Assembly (NCBI GenBank): GCA_018296165.2 | Contig: JACKQL020000022.1 | Coordinates: forward strand, 62,001 to 126,000 | Reading direction: 5' to 3' | DNA: 64,000 nt | DNA from: Termitomyces sp. T153 | Taxonomy: Eukaryota > Basidiomycota > Agaricomycetes > Agaricales > Lyophyllaceae | Part shown: one piece after another, positions 31,590 to 43,829 of the stretch | Layout: every line of letters begins with the position of its first letter | Position numbering within the stretch: the stretch's first letter is position 1 | Translations under genes and position numbers: made by a program | Notes under the pieces: model-generated | Database searches by the model: none | What the model was told of the DNA's origin: nothing | The model's input: the letters and a program-made list of their open reading frames with translations, nothing else

Positions 31590-33530
31590 ATCTGTCATAT
31601 GCTAGCATGTGTTGTTGGCTTGGCATGTACTACACAACTCACCTCCAATACCTTTGATTGGAGGATCTCATCTGGATGAGCTTCAGCATGCATATCTGAG
31701 GTGTCAACAACATCCTCTGGAATCATTTTGATGAACCATGGATGGCCCAGGTCCCCAAGAGCTTGGGGTGGGTCCAAATTGTGCTCACATACTGCCTCTT
31801 GACCCTTGCAGTTCTCCACCCAAACTCTGCAATGGGGTAGTCATGGCAGGAGATCCTTGAGGTCCTCCAATGTTCGCTGGAAAGGACCCAAGTCCTTCAA
31901 CTCACACCAACATGGACACATACAGAAGGTTTTTTTCTCTGTTACAAGCATTAGCTATACTGCAGGTTCTACCTTTGGGTACAGCCTCTCAGAGGACACT
32001 CTTGTGCTTCTTGTAGCAACAGCTGGTCTAATAGGAGTGACTCCTGGCAGTGCTCCTGAAGGTTTGGCATCAGAATCAAACACTTAGCTCTCAATGGTCA
32101 TGATAGTGCCCAGTAACAAAGGTGAACATTAAAAATCTTAATGTTCTAATTGCTAATGGAAGAGAACTTCTGAAAGTTATAAAAGAAGTTGAGTATGCTT
32201 GGCACTTCATAGTGCAAGTCAATGCAAGTTTGACTTCAGAAAATGTAGGTTGCCATTAGGGTTCTCACAGCTCACAATGCATAACCCATAAGTCAAAACC
32301 TGTCATCATTGTGTACTATGAGTATGTAAGTAAGGTAATGCCTTACATCATGCAATGGGTATACTCAATAAGCAGCTTGCCAATCAAAGGCAACTATAAT
32401 AATTATAAATATTATAAATAATATGTAATAACTGTTATAAGGTGGTTTAGGGAAATGCTCCATTACAACACCCTTGTCCTCCAGTAGCAACAACACTTAG
32501 ACCAGCTAAAACTAGTCTAACAGGATTGGGTGCTGGAAGCCCTCTTGGCATCACCACACTCCCTGATTATATCATGTTGTAGTGTGGCAAATTTTGTTGT
32601 TTCATGAAACAACAAGTGTTGCTCCATGTGTTGAAGGTTTGGCAGCTAGGCAAAATGCCTAAATCAATCATGGATTCATGGAAACATATGCCTTACATTA
32701 TGTCATATGTACAATTAAATGGGCAGCACCAAAGGGAGCTGTCAAATACAAGTAAATAAAGTAGTATTCTGTCCAGAAATGGTATAACAGATTTCCTTCC
32801 CAGTATTTCTTGGGAAACACTATTGTAAGACACTGATTTCTTCATTTTTTACTTATTATATTTCTTCCAATCCACTTACTCCTGTCTTTCTTCCCTATCA
32901 TATTTTCATTTCTCTCTTTTATTAGCATAAAACAAGAGACTTTGCTGAGCAGATGCTTATTATACCCAGATCTGAGGCTGTCTTCATAAGATGGCCTCAT
33001 GTTAGATGAAATGCTTTCTGCCTATTTACAGGAGTGTATTGGAACCACTATATGGCACAACCATTTGTCAAATATGAATATTTGTTTGTATCAAGGCCAA
33101 TATGGTAGCTTAAGGAGAGGATCAGATGACCTAGCAGGAAGATCCTGCACTGAGGAGACTAGAGACTTGCCTTATGACAGAGATTTCCCTTCTTATGGGA
33201 GACCCAATATTACATTTGCATAAATCTATGAATTCATCAAGATTTACAAACCAGTTACATATGCAGGGTCTGCAAGGATACTTTTGAGGTACCCTCCAAC
33301 TGTAGTAACAATCATGTGCTACTGTTTCATGACACTGGGATCAAAGGATGGCATCATAAGATGAACTCATGATGGGTGAATTTCTGCCTATCCAAAGGAA
33401 TGACTATGCAAAGCACTAAACAGCACAAATATTCAATAAATTTATTCAACAGAACAATATGAATACTATGTTAGTCAGGGATTTATTTATTTGTGCAGTT
33501 ACTGAAAAAGCATAGATAAAAGCATCAGAA
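31590..33530. other. Gene-less CpG-poor stretch
   Basis: No supported gene. An 8-bp inverted repeat around AACATTAA/TTAATGTT lies at about 32128-32148. An imperfect direct repeat (CATAAGATG...CTGCCTAT) lies at about 32985-33030 and 33353-33392. Probably transposon debris. Confidence 0.5.
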
Positions 33531-33536
33531 AATATA

Positions 33537-36500
33537 TCAGAAGATAGGGACATGACATTTTGCCCAATCTTCTCCAAATTTGCATGATACAAAATCCATA
33601 TGATAAGAGGGAGAAGATGAAATAATGAGAGTATTGATTGGGTGGTATAATGTTGTGTGAACATAATCAGGAACCCACATTAATGGATGTAGAGTACGAG
33701 CAAACACTATCCAACCAGTATGTGTGCACTTCCATATAGCATATTGACTATCCCACACCCTCATAGATTTCTCATTTGAAGTAGAAATAGTGACCTTGCC
33801 ATCGGGCAAGAAGGCAACAGATGTGACAGTACCAGGGCAGCCATGTAGCTCCTTGAACTGTGCACCACTGGAGGCATCCCACACCCTCACAGATCTGTCA
33901 AATGAGCCAGAGACAATGGACTTCCCATCTAGTGAGAATCCAACAGATGTGACAAAGTCAGTGTGGCCAGTTAAATCCTGCAACTGTGCACCACTGGAGG
34001 CATCCCATACCTTCACAGATCTGTCATCTGAGCCAGAGACAATGGACTTCCCATTAGGTGAGAATCCAACAGATGTGACAAACTCAGTGTGGCCAGTTAA
34101 CTCCTGCAGCTGTGCACCACTGGAGGCATCCCACACCCTCACAGATTTGTCATCTGAGCCAGAGACAATGGACTTCCCATCTGGTGAGAATCCAACAGAT
34201 GTGACCAAGTCAGTGTGGCCAATTAACTCTTGCAACTGTGCACCACTTAAAGCATTCCACACCCTCACAGATTTGTCATATGAGCCAGAGACAATGGACT
34301 TCCCATCTGGCAAGAATGCAACAGATGTGACTAAGTTGGTGTGGCCATTTAATTCCTGCAACTGTGCACCACTAGAGGCATCCCACACCCTCGCAGATCT
34401 GTCATCTGAGCCAGAGACAATGGACTTTCCATCTGGTGAGAATCCAGCAGATGTGACCCAGTTGGTGTGGCCATTTAATTCCTGCAACTGTGCACCACTA
34501 GAGGCATCCCACACCCTCACAGATTTGTCATATGAGCCAGAGACAATGGACTTCCCATCTGGTGAGAATGCAACAGATGTAACCCACTCAGTGTGGCCAG
34601 TGAACTCCTGCAGTGGTGCACCTCTGGAAGCATCCCACACCCTCACAGATCTGTCATATGAGCCAGAGACAATAGACTTCCCATCTGGTGAGAACCCAAC
34701 AGATGCAACACAAAGAGAGTGGCCATCTAACTCCTGTAGCTGTCTACCACTCAATGCATCCCACACCCTCACAGATCTGTCATCTGAACCAGAGACAATA
34801 GACTTCCCATCTGGTGAGAATGCAACAGATGTGACCCAGTTGGTGTGGCCATTTAATTCCTGCAACTGTGCACCACTAGAGGCATCCCACACCCTCACAG
34901 ATTTGTCAAATGAGCCAGAGACAATGGACTTCCCATCTGGTGAGAATCCAACAGATGTGACAAATCCAGTGTGCCCAGTTAACTCCTGCAGCTGTGCACC
35001 ACTTAAGGCATTCCACACCCTCACAGATTTGTCATATGAGCCAGAGACAATGGACTTCCCATCTGGTGAGAATGCAACAGATGTAACCCACTCAGTGTGG
35101 CCAGTGAACTCCTGCAGTGGTGCACCTCTGGAAGCATCCCACACCCTCACAGATCTGTCATATGAGCCAGAGACAATAGACTTCCCATCTGGTGAGAATC
35201 CAACAGATGTGACAGAGCCAGTGTGGCCATATAACTCCTGCAACTGTGCACCAGTGGAGGCATCCCATGGCCTCACAGATTTGTCAGATGAGCCAGAGAC
35301 AATGGACTTCCCATCTGGTGAGAATGCAACAGATGTGACCCAGTCAGTGTTGCCATTCAATTCCTGCAGCTGTGCACCACTAGAGGCATCCCACACCCTC
35401 ACAGATTTGTCAGATGAGCCAGAGACAATAAACTTCCCATCTGGTGAGAATGCAACAGATGTAACAAATCCATTATGCCCAGTTAACTCCTGCAGCTGTA
35501 CCCCACTGGAGGCATCCCATACCTTCACAGATTTGTCATATGAGCCAGAGATAATGGACTTCCCATCTGGTGAGAATGCAACAGATGTGACCCACTCAGT
35601 GTGGCCAGTGAACTCCTGCAACTGTGCACCACTGGAGGCATCCCACACCCTCACAGATCTGTCATATGAGCCAGAGACAATAGACTTCCCATCTGGTGAG
35701 AACCCAACAGATGCAACACAAAGAGAGTGGCCATCTAACTCCTGTAGCTGTCTACCACTCAATGCATCCCACACCCTCACAGATCTGTCATCTGAACCAG
35801 AGACAATAGACTTCCCATCTGGTGAGAATGCAACAGATGTGACCCAGTTGGTGTGGCCATGGAGCTCCTGCAACTGTGCACCACTGGAGGCATCCCACAC
35901 CCTTACAGTCTTGTCAGATGAGCCAGAGACAATAGACTTCCCATCTAGTGAAAATGCAACACATTCAACATTGTCCTTCTCCAATATGCTCACTTTGGAC
36001 ATTGTCAGTCTTCTTTTACCAATCAGACATGGAATCAAAGGGAATTCTTTTTTCCATCTTTGTGTTAGGTTGCTATCACTTAACCATGTTGCCAATGCTG
36101 AAAGATATAGATGTGGTGTGGACAGGGCTGCTGGACTTGATGTAAAGTAGGTAACAAAGTTAGCTGTCTCATTGATGTTTTTATGAGATATGAGTGATTG
36201 TCATCCTGTTGCTATCATACTATCAATCTTATTGAATATGTTGAAATTGAAACTCTCTTGCCTTTATAAAACAATCAATAACTTGTTGAAGCATGATATG
36301 ACACTGCATTGATAATTGAAGTAGATTCATAGCCTCTATCCAAAAAAGCACATGAATTTCAAGGAATTTTTCTATTTTGTACAGAATATTCTTGTGCTCT
36401 TTTAGTATGGCTTTCATTGTGTGTTGTGCCCAGTGCTGGCATGCATATTGAAGGACACCTGATATTTTCTCCTTGATACAAGTTTGAAGATTTGGTACTT

Positions 36501-38788
36501 GGCGGTCTTTGAAAAATGATGAAGGTAAATTGCAGATGTTAAACTGAAGCTCCCTTTGCATGATATCAAAGCATGACTTAGCAAGTAGAGCATGATAAGA
36601 AGCTACATCACAAGACATGTCCTTGATATAACTTGAGGAATTCTTTACATCTATTAGATATATTTTGGATGATTGTCCTTGAGCAAAGATGAAGTCTGGA
36701 AAAGAAGCATGGTACCAAAAGACCTTATCATCTTTCACATAAAGAACAGCATGGAGCTTCTTAATGAGATCATCAGCTCGCTCTTCCATGTCTCCAGCAT
36801 TTATAGCATTACATAGACCTGCTGCAACAGAAGTAGATATACGCTCTTCTGTGCAAAGAATTGTATGTAGAAGCTTTAAGCGAGCTTCAACATGATTCTT
36901 TTGAACTTGAACAAATGCTTCAGACAGTATTTGATGATATAAATTATCAATCAGTGTTCTTGGATCAAAACAATCTGGCACTTCTGACATTTCTGTATTG
37001 TTTGTAGAATTGAGCAGCTGTCTCATCAGATCTTGTTGCTCTCCTGAGGTTCCTGATGATATATACCTCACAGCAGTTGAAGCATAGATAAACAGACCAT
37101 TTGCCTTTCTCCCAAGCTCCTTCAGTTCAAGCTTATTCTGGAACACAGGTAGGGCATGATGCAAGTATGTCATAATATCTCTATCAGCCTGCTGCTGAGA
37201 TACATCTTGAAGATGACAAACTGAGTCAGGTGGAAAGGATGCACATAACTTGGCAAGTTCAGGATCTGGTCTACTTGTAACAAGAAACTTGAGCCCTTGC
37301 AAATGCCCACTTTGAATAGTCATAAGCAGTTTTCTAAGAAATTCTGCTCCTGCTTTCCCCTCAATTTCATCCAAGGCATCAATAACTATAAGGTATGGTG
37401 GTAGGTATGGAGAGCGGCTCTTAATAGACTTCTGCCAAGGGACAACTAAGAGGTCATCCATCTGATTTGACAATGATTTGTTGATGGAGTCAAATGCACC
37501 AGCAGCAAGCAATGACTCTGCATACACATAAGAATGACAAGCAAGCTGATAAACCAGAGTAGGAACAATATGTTTTTGATATTTTGTCTCTTCAAATTGC
37601 CTAGAGCAAAAAAAAGTTGCTTGCAAAGTCTTCAACACTTCTTTGCCATTGTCAAACTGCTTAGCTACAGAATAGGCAATAGTTGATTTGCCTGAGCCTG
37701 CATGGCCAGTCAGCCAAAAAACTGGTGGGCTTGTAGATGCTGAATCTTGAGCCCATTCATAAATGTGTTGAAGAACAGAAACACATGTTCCTATAAGGCA
37801 GGCTCCACGAGACAATGTTGGCACACCTTCGAGATTGTAATTGTATATAGCTTTGTCAGAATGAGGCCAATTGTTCAGTTGTAGTTGCTAAGAATCAAAT
37901 CAGTTTATAGAAAACACTTAAAACCATGTCAATCTCATACATCAAATGATTTATGAAGTTTAAAGATATCCTGATCAATCTTGAGGGAAAGCCTAATCTG
38001 AAGAAATTTAGTTTTAGCTTTCTACTCCACACAGGCATATAAGGAATCAAACCTGAAAATCCTTTATCTCCTCACCAATGTATTTGAAAATGCTATTGAG
38101 CTGTGACTTGTCCTGCTCATTCTGAAGAATTTTCTTCCATGTTGCCTTCTTAGATATACTATCAAGTTCACTAAGCTTGATGGCAAGTTTCCTGTACAAC
38201 ATCAGCATTAAAATAGTAGGAAAATAGCACTGAGCACACTCAGCAAAGCCTTTCATCAGATCCTTTGAGTCAGTATCATTGGTCTTAGCTAACTCATATT
38301 CCATAGCACTGAGGCGTTCTTGAGTTCTTACTATCTGAATTTTTAGTTCATCATTGTTGTCAGAAACAGCCTGGAATTGATTTCAGCTGATGCATCATAG
38401 AATATGGGAAAAAACTTACATTGTAAAGCTCAATAAGAGTATTAACAATACTAACAGGAACCTGGAATGGTGTTCCAGCCAATGAATCCTCAGCCTTCTT
38501 GAGCAAGAGCTCAACACCATTCCAAGCTAGTTGGAGTCCAGCTTTCATCATGGTACCCGAGCTATGATTTAGGCAAAGGGCAAAGATGATAAATGCCCAT
38601 TGTGCTTACCTGTATCTATGGAACCCAGCATAGATGAAGGTCGGTGAATTGTGATAGATGTGTTCGAGAGATTGACCCGAGCACTTACGACCAGGTGATG
38701 AACCCTCACGACTTGTCGAAAACACTGATTTGAGGCCTCGGATGAGCTTTTGCCTCTTCGAGGACTTGTCTTTCTGGTTTGCGGGCAT
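33537..38788 (-). CDS. NACHT-WD40 STAND NTPase (fungal NLR-like)
   Basis: Five-exon model: 38788-38610, 38562-38420, 38370-38053, 37887-36221 and 36163-33537. Introns 1-3 are 47, 49 and 165 nt with good GT/AG ends and keep frame. The N-terminal about 215 residues are Lys-rich then helical (WNGVELLLKKAEDSLAG), like the MLKL/HeLo-type helical domains of fungal NLRs. The NACHT has Walker A GHAGSGKST (37708-37681) and Walker B LIVIDALDEIEG (37398-37362). The C-terminus has about 17 WD40 repeats and a family-typical end (LMWVPDYVHTTLY...). Total about 1640 residues. One problem remains: the NACHT frame stops at 36229. The WD frame is reached cleanly through a 57-nt intron (36220-36164, GTATGA...GACAG) only if one base is missing upstream, so a one-base frameshift or an unusual splice exists. 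STAND proteins act as ligand-triggered switches, in fungi linked to non-self recognition. Confidence 0.8.
33800..36000 (-). repeat. 126-bp tandem repeats encoding about 17 near-identical WD40 units
   Basis: Each 42-residue unit is close to GHTxxVTSVAFSPDGKSIV plus SGSYDKSVRVWDASSGAQLQEL. Differences cluster at the two residues after GHT (NW, EW, GF, DL, GS, EF), at the residue before GH, and at the Y/D/F/S in SGSxD. A three-unit block (NW, then the odd SLCVAS unit, then EW) appears twice, as repeats 1-3 and 9-11, about 1008 bp (eight units) apart. No CpG occurs in 33961-34260. Confidence 0.93.
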
Positions 38789-38789
38789 G

Positions 38790-39700
38790 TTTCAGCAGCG
38801 ATAGAGCTATACAATGCGAACAAGATGGACGATAGCGATAGAGAGAGAGCCACGAGTACAGCTGTCATCCCTTGCCGCGATGAGACCGGTGTGGGCCATG
38901 TTTTGCCCAGTTCCAAATATGGGCAACCAATTCCCAGGCTCACCACAGCACATCACATGTTCCAATATCCTTCTCACCATCACCTATTTTAGCCTACTCA
39001 ACCGTACCCAAGCCTGATATGCACACGGGCCAGATCGTTCCATGGCCGTCGCGTTTCCGCCGACCAATCATCTTTGTCTCTTTTGTGCTAACTGAATCCG
39101 AGAAAACTTAACAGCCTCGTCTTGTAGTCTCTTCTGCGCTTACATCTCTCCTTGCACTTCTCTGCTATTGTTATCCAATAAAGGCCTTGTCGGCCCGAGC
39201 GGAATCTCTACTCTTCCATGCGCGAGAACATCATCAATGACTCATCCGCAAGCAGCAGCACATTCATGCGGCAGCCAATGGCTCAAAGACTGCACTTGCA
39301 ATGCCCTCCCTCGGTATTCCCTTTGAACGGCCTCAGCTCGTCCACGCTGACCTGTTATCTTCACCCTTGCTTCCGCTAGCTGTATAACCCTCCCGTCGTG
39401 ATCGTCGCTTCAATTCTTCGGCACTCGGTGAAGCCAATTGCTGTACATGCGAGGACAATGATTCCGGTGGAAGGTCGTCTCTTCGATTGGTAGAGCAACC
39501 GCAGCTGTATAGGATGATTGCGATTACTCGGCGTTATAATCTCTTTGCAGGTTGTCTTTGATGACACGAGTCTACCCAAGAGAAACGGCAAGTACTCACT
39601 CAGACGTGAGGTCTACGGTGCCGACGTAGGACGGACGAGCCTAGAAAGCGGAGGCAAATCGCAGCCACAGTCGTACTGAGAGTAGAAGACGTTGATTTCT
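38790..39700. other. CpG-normal intergenic region upstream of the STAND gene
   Basis: Probable promoter region of the minus-strand STAND gene. Sequence composition switches here to normal CpG content. A CCAAT pentamer lies at 39174 on the plus strand, and pyrimidine-rich tracts occur at about 39110-39170. No gene or RNA could be supported. Confidence 0.4.
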
Positions 39701-39716
39701 GGACCACGGGAGCGAA

Positions 39717-40013
39717 GATGACTTGCTGTATAGATCAACCACGGAAGGCTTGGTCTCACGCCTGGAAGAACGGCCACGTGACCGAATCCTCCATGAATGG
39801 CGGCCGCAGCACGACCAGGTCCTCTACGGCCAACATTCTTGCACACTCCGCTTTCGCCGTCATCCCAGGCGCCCGGATCACCCTTGGCACGATCTATCAT
39901 ACAAGGAGTACTTTGGACACGTTTTTGCTCTGTGGGAAAGGGAGCTTGATGTTCCCAGTGGTAAGATTGAAGGTTTACTAGACTGTGTTGTGTGCTGCGC
40001 TGACACGAGGTAA
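39717..40013 (+). CDS. Possible gene fragment, unrecognised
   Basis: A frame from about 39717 reads as a basic, His/Arg-rich peptide (LEERPRDRILHEW, HPRRPDHPWHDLSYKEYFG, FALWERELDVPSGK) that looks more protein-like than the overlapping frames. There is no in-frame ATG before 39723 and a stop lies just upstream, so it would have to be an internal exon. No domain recognised. Confidence 0.22.
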   Translation, partial: DDLLYRSTTEGLVSRLEERPRDRILHEWRPQHDQVLYGQHSCTLRFRRHPRRPDHPWHDLSYKEYFGHVFALWERELDVPSGKIEGLLDCVVCCADTR

Positions 40014-40019
40014 AACGCA

Positions 40020-41150
40020 ACAAATGATTTGAAGTATGCGGTCGATTTTATCGCTTGTCAGTAGAAGAAAACTGCAAAATGCTTAGAACAAGGATGTTTG
40101 GTTTTTCTGTCTACCGGATGATAGTACATCTGACGCGTCCACCTAATGGAAAGAACCACCGTCTTTGTCGATGTCTCACGCACAATCAAATTGAAGCAGC
40201 TCCAAAGACTTGGGAGTGGAGGAAGATCGGTATAGCGCGTTCCTGGATGTCGAAGCGCGGAATGCAGGATTCAACTCAGATTCTGCATGCAGAAGGAACC
40301 GAACAAGCGGATGTTAATACAAGGTGCAAACAAGGAAAAAGAGTGTTTCCGTGCAGATGATGTTTCGAGTAAGATTGACAGACGTGGAGATAGGAAGCCT
40401 ACCCTCGTCTCTTTTTCCAGAACAATACATGATACTTCTTCTCAGCTCTCTCACTTCCGTTATCTTACTGTTATTATGACCAACAATGATGATGAAAGCC
40501 GTCGAAAAATCCACTTCTTTCCCACTTTTCATCAGCCGAATTAACCTTAGCTACGAAGCTGTTGGCTCCCTTCAGACCTCTCCCCTAACCTCCTCACCAG
40601 CTACATGCCTCATTCTCAATATTTGCAAATGCGATGACGGTCTGCGGCTTAGCGTCTCGCTCAAACTATGGTGTTGCTGCGCTGATTGCTCTCGGATACA
40701 ACTGAATGAGGAAAGGGAGTTCAGGTGAGATATCCTACAGTGTTTGATGGATAGAGGTACGCAGCTTCGCTTCATCTCTTTATCGAGTCAATTGTGATGC
40801 TTTCTGCATAGTTTCCTTGCCGTCTCAAAGGCACAAGATGAACTGTGAAAAATGACTTTGAGTGGATTGAGGCGAGCCGACTGAAGCGGTATCAGTCCGT
40901 TGAGAATCATGATTTCACATGCTGCAAATACTCGTGCGAACCTCCGTTATTTACATCTGAGAAACCTCATCCTTTCTTACCGCTCATCCCTCTTCCACCA
41001 ATGCACCTCCTCTACCCTTGATGAATGCGGTGGTAAAATATTGTGAACAGAAAAACCGGAGAAAACGAGAACGTGCACTTACCACACACACCTCTGCCAC
41101 CTTTTACTTCAATCTGTCACTGAACCAGCATTGATGGCGCGTTGGCTGGG
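40020..41150. other. Intergenic, nothing recognised
   Basis: CpG-normal composition with short frames only; none can be supported as a gene. Confidence 0.4.
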
Positions 41151-41152
41151 GT

Positions 41153-41561
41153 TTACGGTGTGAAAATGGAACAGACGCTGGTCATGATTAGCACTTGACC
41201 TCGTAGAATCTCTTCCAGATGACATACTGGAATTTTAGACCGAAACTGAAACTTAAAAAGAACCACGAGCTCATTTATAATGAGTGATGAATGATTTCTT
41301 GAGGCGAATGTCAAGAGGTATGGATCCCAAATGTACAATACCTTGTCACTACTGACTTTTTCCCCATAACCATTGCGACTTCTCTCTGTCCGGCGCAGCA
41401 CCCCAATGAAAAGCTCGGGAAGGATCAAGGTCATCTATTAGCATATAGCATGAGAACTCCTCCTTGCAGCGCAGTTTATCACATACCGGGTCGATGTTGA
41501 TGACGATAACTCCTAAACAAATGGAGTTCAAGATAGTTTTGCACAAGATCAATCCGGCAGC
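41153..41561 (-). CDS. Possible small membrane-protein gene or 3' gene fragment
   Basis: Minus-strand exon 41561-41487, with hydrophobic AAGLILCKTILNSICLGVIVINI, joins in frame to 41434-41153 through a well-formed 52-nt intron (41486-41435, GTATGT...TAATAG). The second exon starts LILPELFIGVLRRTERSRNGYG. An acceptor-like CTCAG precedes the first exon, so more 5' exons are likely. The hydrophobic stretch could span a membrane. Family not recognised. Confidence 0.3.
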
Positions 41562-41884
41562 CTGAGAGCGAAGGTCAATTGCTCAAGAGAGTGTTTTCTA
41601 AGGAGAAAGGCTCCAAACAATAGAAGACTTCTTCCCCCAGGATCAAAACGTCTCAAAGAAATGATATAACATGACTCTTTTTTTCCCACTGGTTCAGGTT
41701 CCAGTGCCAGCGGTGGCCAAGCCTTGTTGAGGGCTGAAAGCTTGGCTCACAGTCCTGATAATCCCGAGCTTTTGACCCAAGCTGGGCCCTTGCAAGTTGC
41801 TGGTACTAGTATCAATGTTTGGATGCCTATGGTAGACACTGTAAGACATACAGGACTTGAAATAGACTACATAATGTGATACTA

Positions 41885-43791
41885 TCACGCAGGATGAAAT
41901 TCAAGCACGGCCATCTCACCTGTATGCCAAAGTTTAGCAAACCGGAGATCAGCCTTGCCAGCAATATCAACGAATTCCTCTATTGTACGCTCTCTACCGT
42001 TCAACAGGACCATCGCAGCGATGTCTAGATTGTATTGGCGAACATGACCAGCACCATAATTGGGAAGCAATGGCTCCGGTGCCTCCTTCAGTGTTAACGC
42101 AGAGTCGGCCTGGGGAGTACGAGTATCATCACGATTCGTGTGTTGAAGGACATAATCATCTGCGTTATAAAGATAACTTAGCATGTCCAGAAGCTTTTCA
42201 GGAAGGCCACGCACGGAGAAGGATACAAGCACTGGGCTTTAGGACTGCACGGATGTTACGAAGGATCCGAACACATTTTTCATCCGACCAGTGCAATCTA
42301 ATCATAGTAGTAATGTTAAGGTCCTAATGGAAGGATTTGGAGATTTGAATGCTCACAAGATGTGCTTTAACTGCGGTTATTTTACGTCAGGAAAGCACAT
42401 ACTCAGTGGCCTATTGATACTCACGTAGTACACATCACACCCTTCAATCGGCGATTCAACGAAAAAATCAATAGCCTTGAATTCGATACGTTTCTCAGCA
42501 ATTGCAGAGGGCAGGAGCTCCGGCCAAACTTCCGTCTCAGCTTGATGAATCCTCTTGGGTCGATCCTGGAGCTTGAGCAGAAGGTTCGGAAAGGCTTTTA
42601 TCAGCTCCATAGCCATGGTCCCAATGCCCCCGCCAACATCGTTGACGATCGTCCCAGGTGGATACTGTCCCCAAGGGAAGTCTATAGCTCTGCGGTAAGC
42701 GCCACATGCACTGTGAAGAATAAAACAAGAATGTACCTGAAAGAACGGCTGCTGCCTGTACGGCATTATTCCATCCGCGCACCCCGAGAGCAAACAATGC
42801 TCCTTGTCTTTCACTCTCCAGAGTTCCCTGCCAACATCAAGCAATATGATCATCTGCAATAAGTGCAATAAATATGGCAAAAAAACAACAGTACCTCCTC
42901 AAAATATTCAAACATAGATCTTTCAGAGCCCGTCATCCTGTTCCATGCCGATTGCTCGATTTTTTTCTGATTCGAATTTCTGAGAACCTCTACAGTCATC
43001 ATTGCTGCCTTGATCATCTCATTGCTTCGGATTTGATTAGTCAGTGGGGTCAGCGAAAGAATTCCATCGTAGGTTGCAAAGTCGGGCTGTTGAATACTCA
43101 CTACAAAGATAAATGGCCTGCTAGAGGGTTTGAAGAGACAAGTTGAATGCTCAGACGGTTGTTCGCGAAACGATCTGTCGCAACTGTAAAACAAAGTATC
43201 CATGTAGTGTAAAAATGGCACTTCGAGGTCTGTCATAGAATGACATACCCTCTCTGAAGATATGCTTAGTAGCTAATAGACGCATAATTTGACCAAGTTT
43301 CTGATGATCAACACCCGCTTTTTCTCCGATTTCTTTAATATGCATCCCTAACGGGTGTTCTTGAAGAATATCCGGTATCTTGAACGTGATCACGACGTTC
43401 AAACAAATAGGTTCGAAGAACTGCCGGGGTAACCATGAATGATATGCACTTCAGATAGATCGAAGCAGCACCCTAACCTGTATTGCCCTCTGTGAAAGAA
43501 AACGAACTTGATGAGAAATCCAAAGGTGTATGAGAAGTAAGAGGCAGGGCGGCGTACATTGAGTACAGTATGGCTCGGTCGCGCGAGGGTCGCGCACAAC
43601 TGAACACAAGCACCTTCGAGTATATGAATGGCATCATTCAGCGGCGGGGAGACTGCTGTGTCCAACGCATGAGAGTCCAAGCTGTCCAGAGAAGGAAGTG
43701 AGGAGTCCGTGAAGTGAGATTCAATTGTATTTGCCGTCTCTTTTATAAGTGCGACTAGGGCAGAAATTTGTCGATTAGTATGAGGCTCCAT
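41885..43791 (-). CDS. SAM-dependent O-methyltransferase (COMT type), intron-rich
   Basis: The start is taken at MEPHTNRQISALVALI (43791); an ATG 12 codons upstream (43827) is possible. Exon 1 ends at 43558. A 12-nt micro-exon (43489-43478) encodes RAIQ and leads in frame to FFEPICLNVVITFKIPDIL, a winged-helix dimerisation region with KLGQIMRLLATKHIFRE. After further introns come the SAM-binding glycine loop NDVGGGIGT (about 42646-42618), QDRPKRI, then KHILLHWSDEKC assembled across a GTGAGC...GATTAG intron, and the C-terminus RQYNLDIAAMVLLNGRERT, ending at 41885. I count about nine introns and about 460 residues, usual for fungal members. Such enzymes methylate phenolic or polyketide hydroxyls. 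The usual H-D/N-W catalytic box reads L-H-W here, which either reflects divergence or my splice choice. Confidence 0.8.
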
Positions 43792-43829
43792 GGAGGATTG
43801 GGGAATGCGGAAACGGTGCCCAGACACAG

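Noticed and set aside
33800..36000. Regular 126-bp tandem repeats as a satellite or CRISPR-like array
   Set aside because: No spacers, and the unit length is exactly 42 codons of a WD40 repeat; the organism is a fungus.
33790..36150. A 786-codon open frame on the plus strand opposite the WD40 gene
   Set aside because: It is the mirror of the 126-bp WD40 repeats: one stop-free complementary frame per repeat unit makes the whole array open. The minus strand encodes real WD40 repeats with a family-typical C-terminus.
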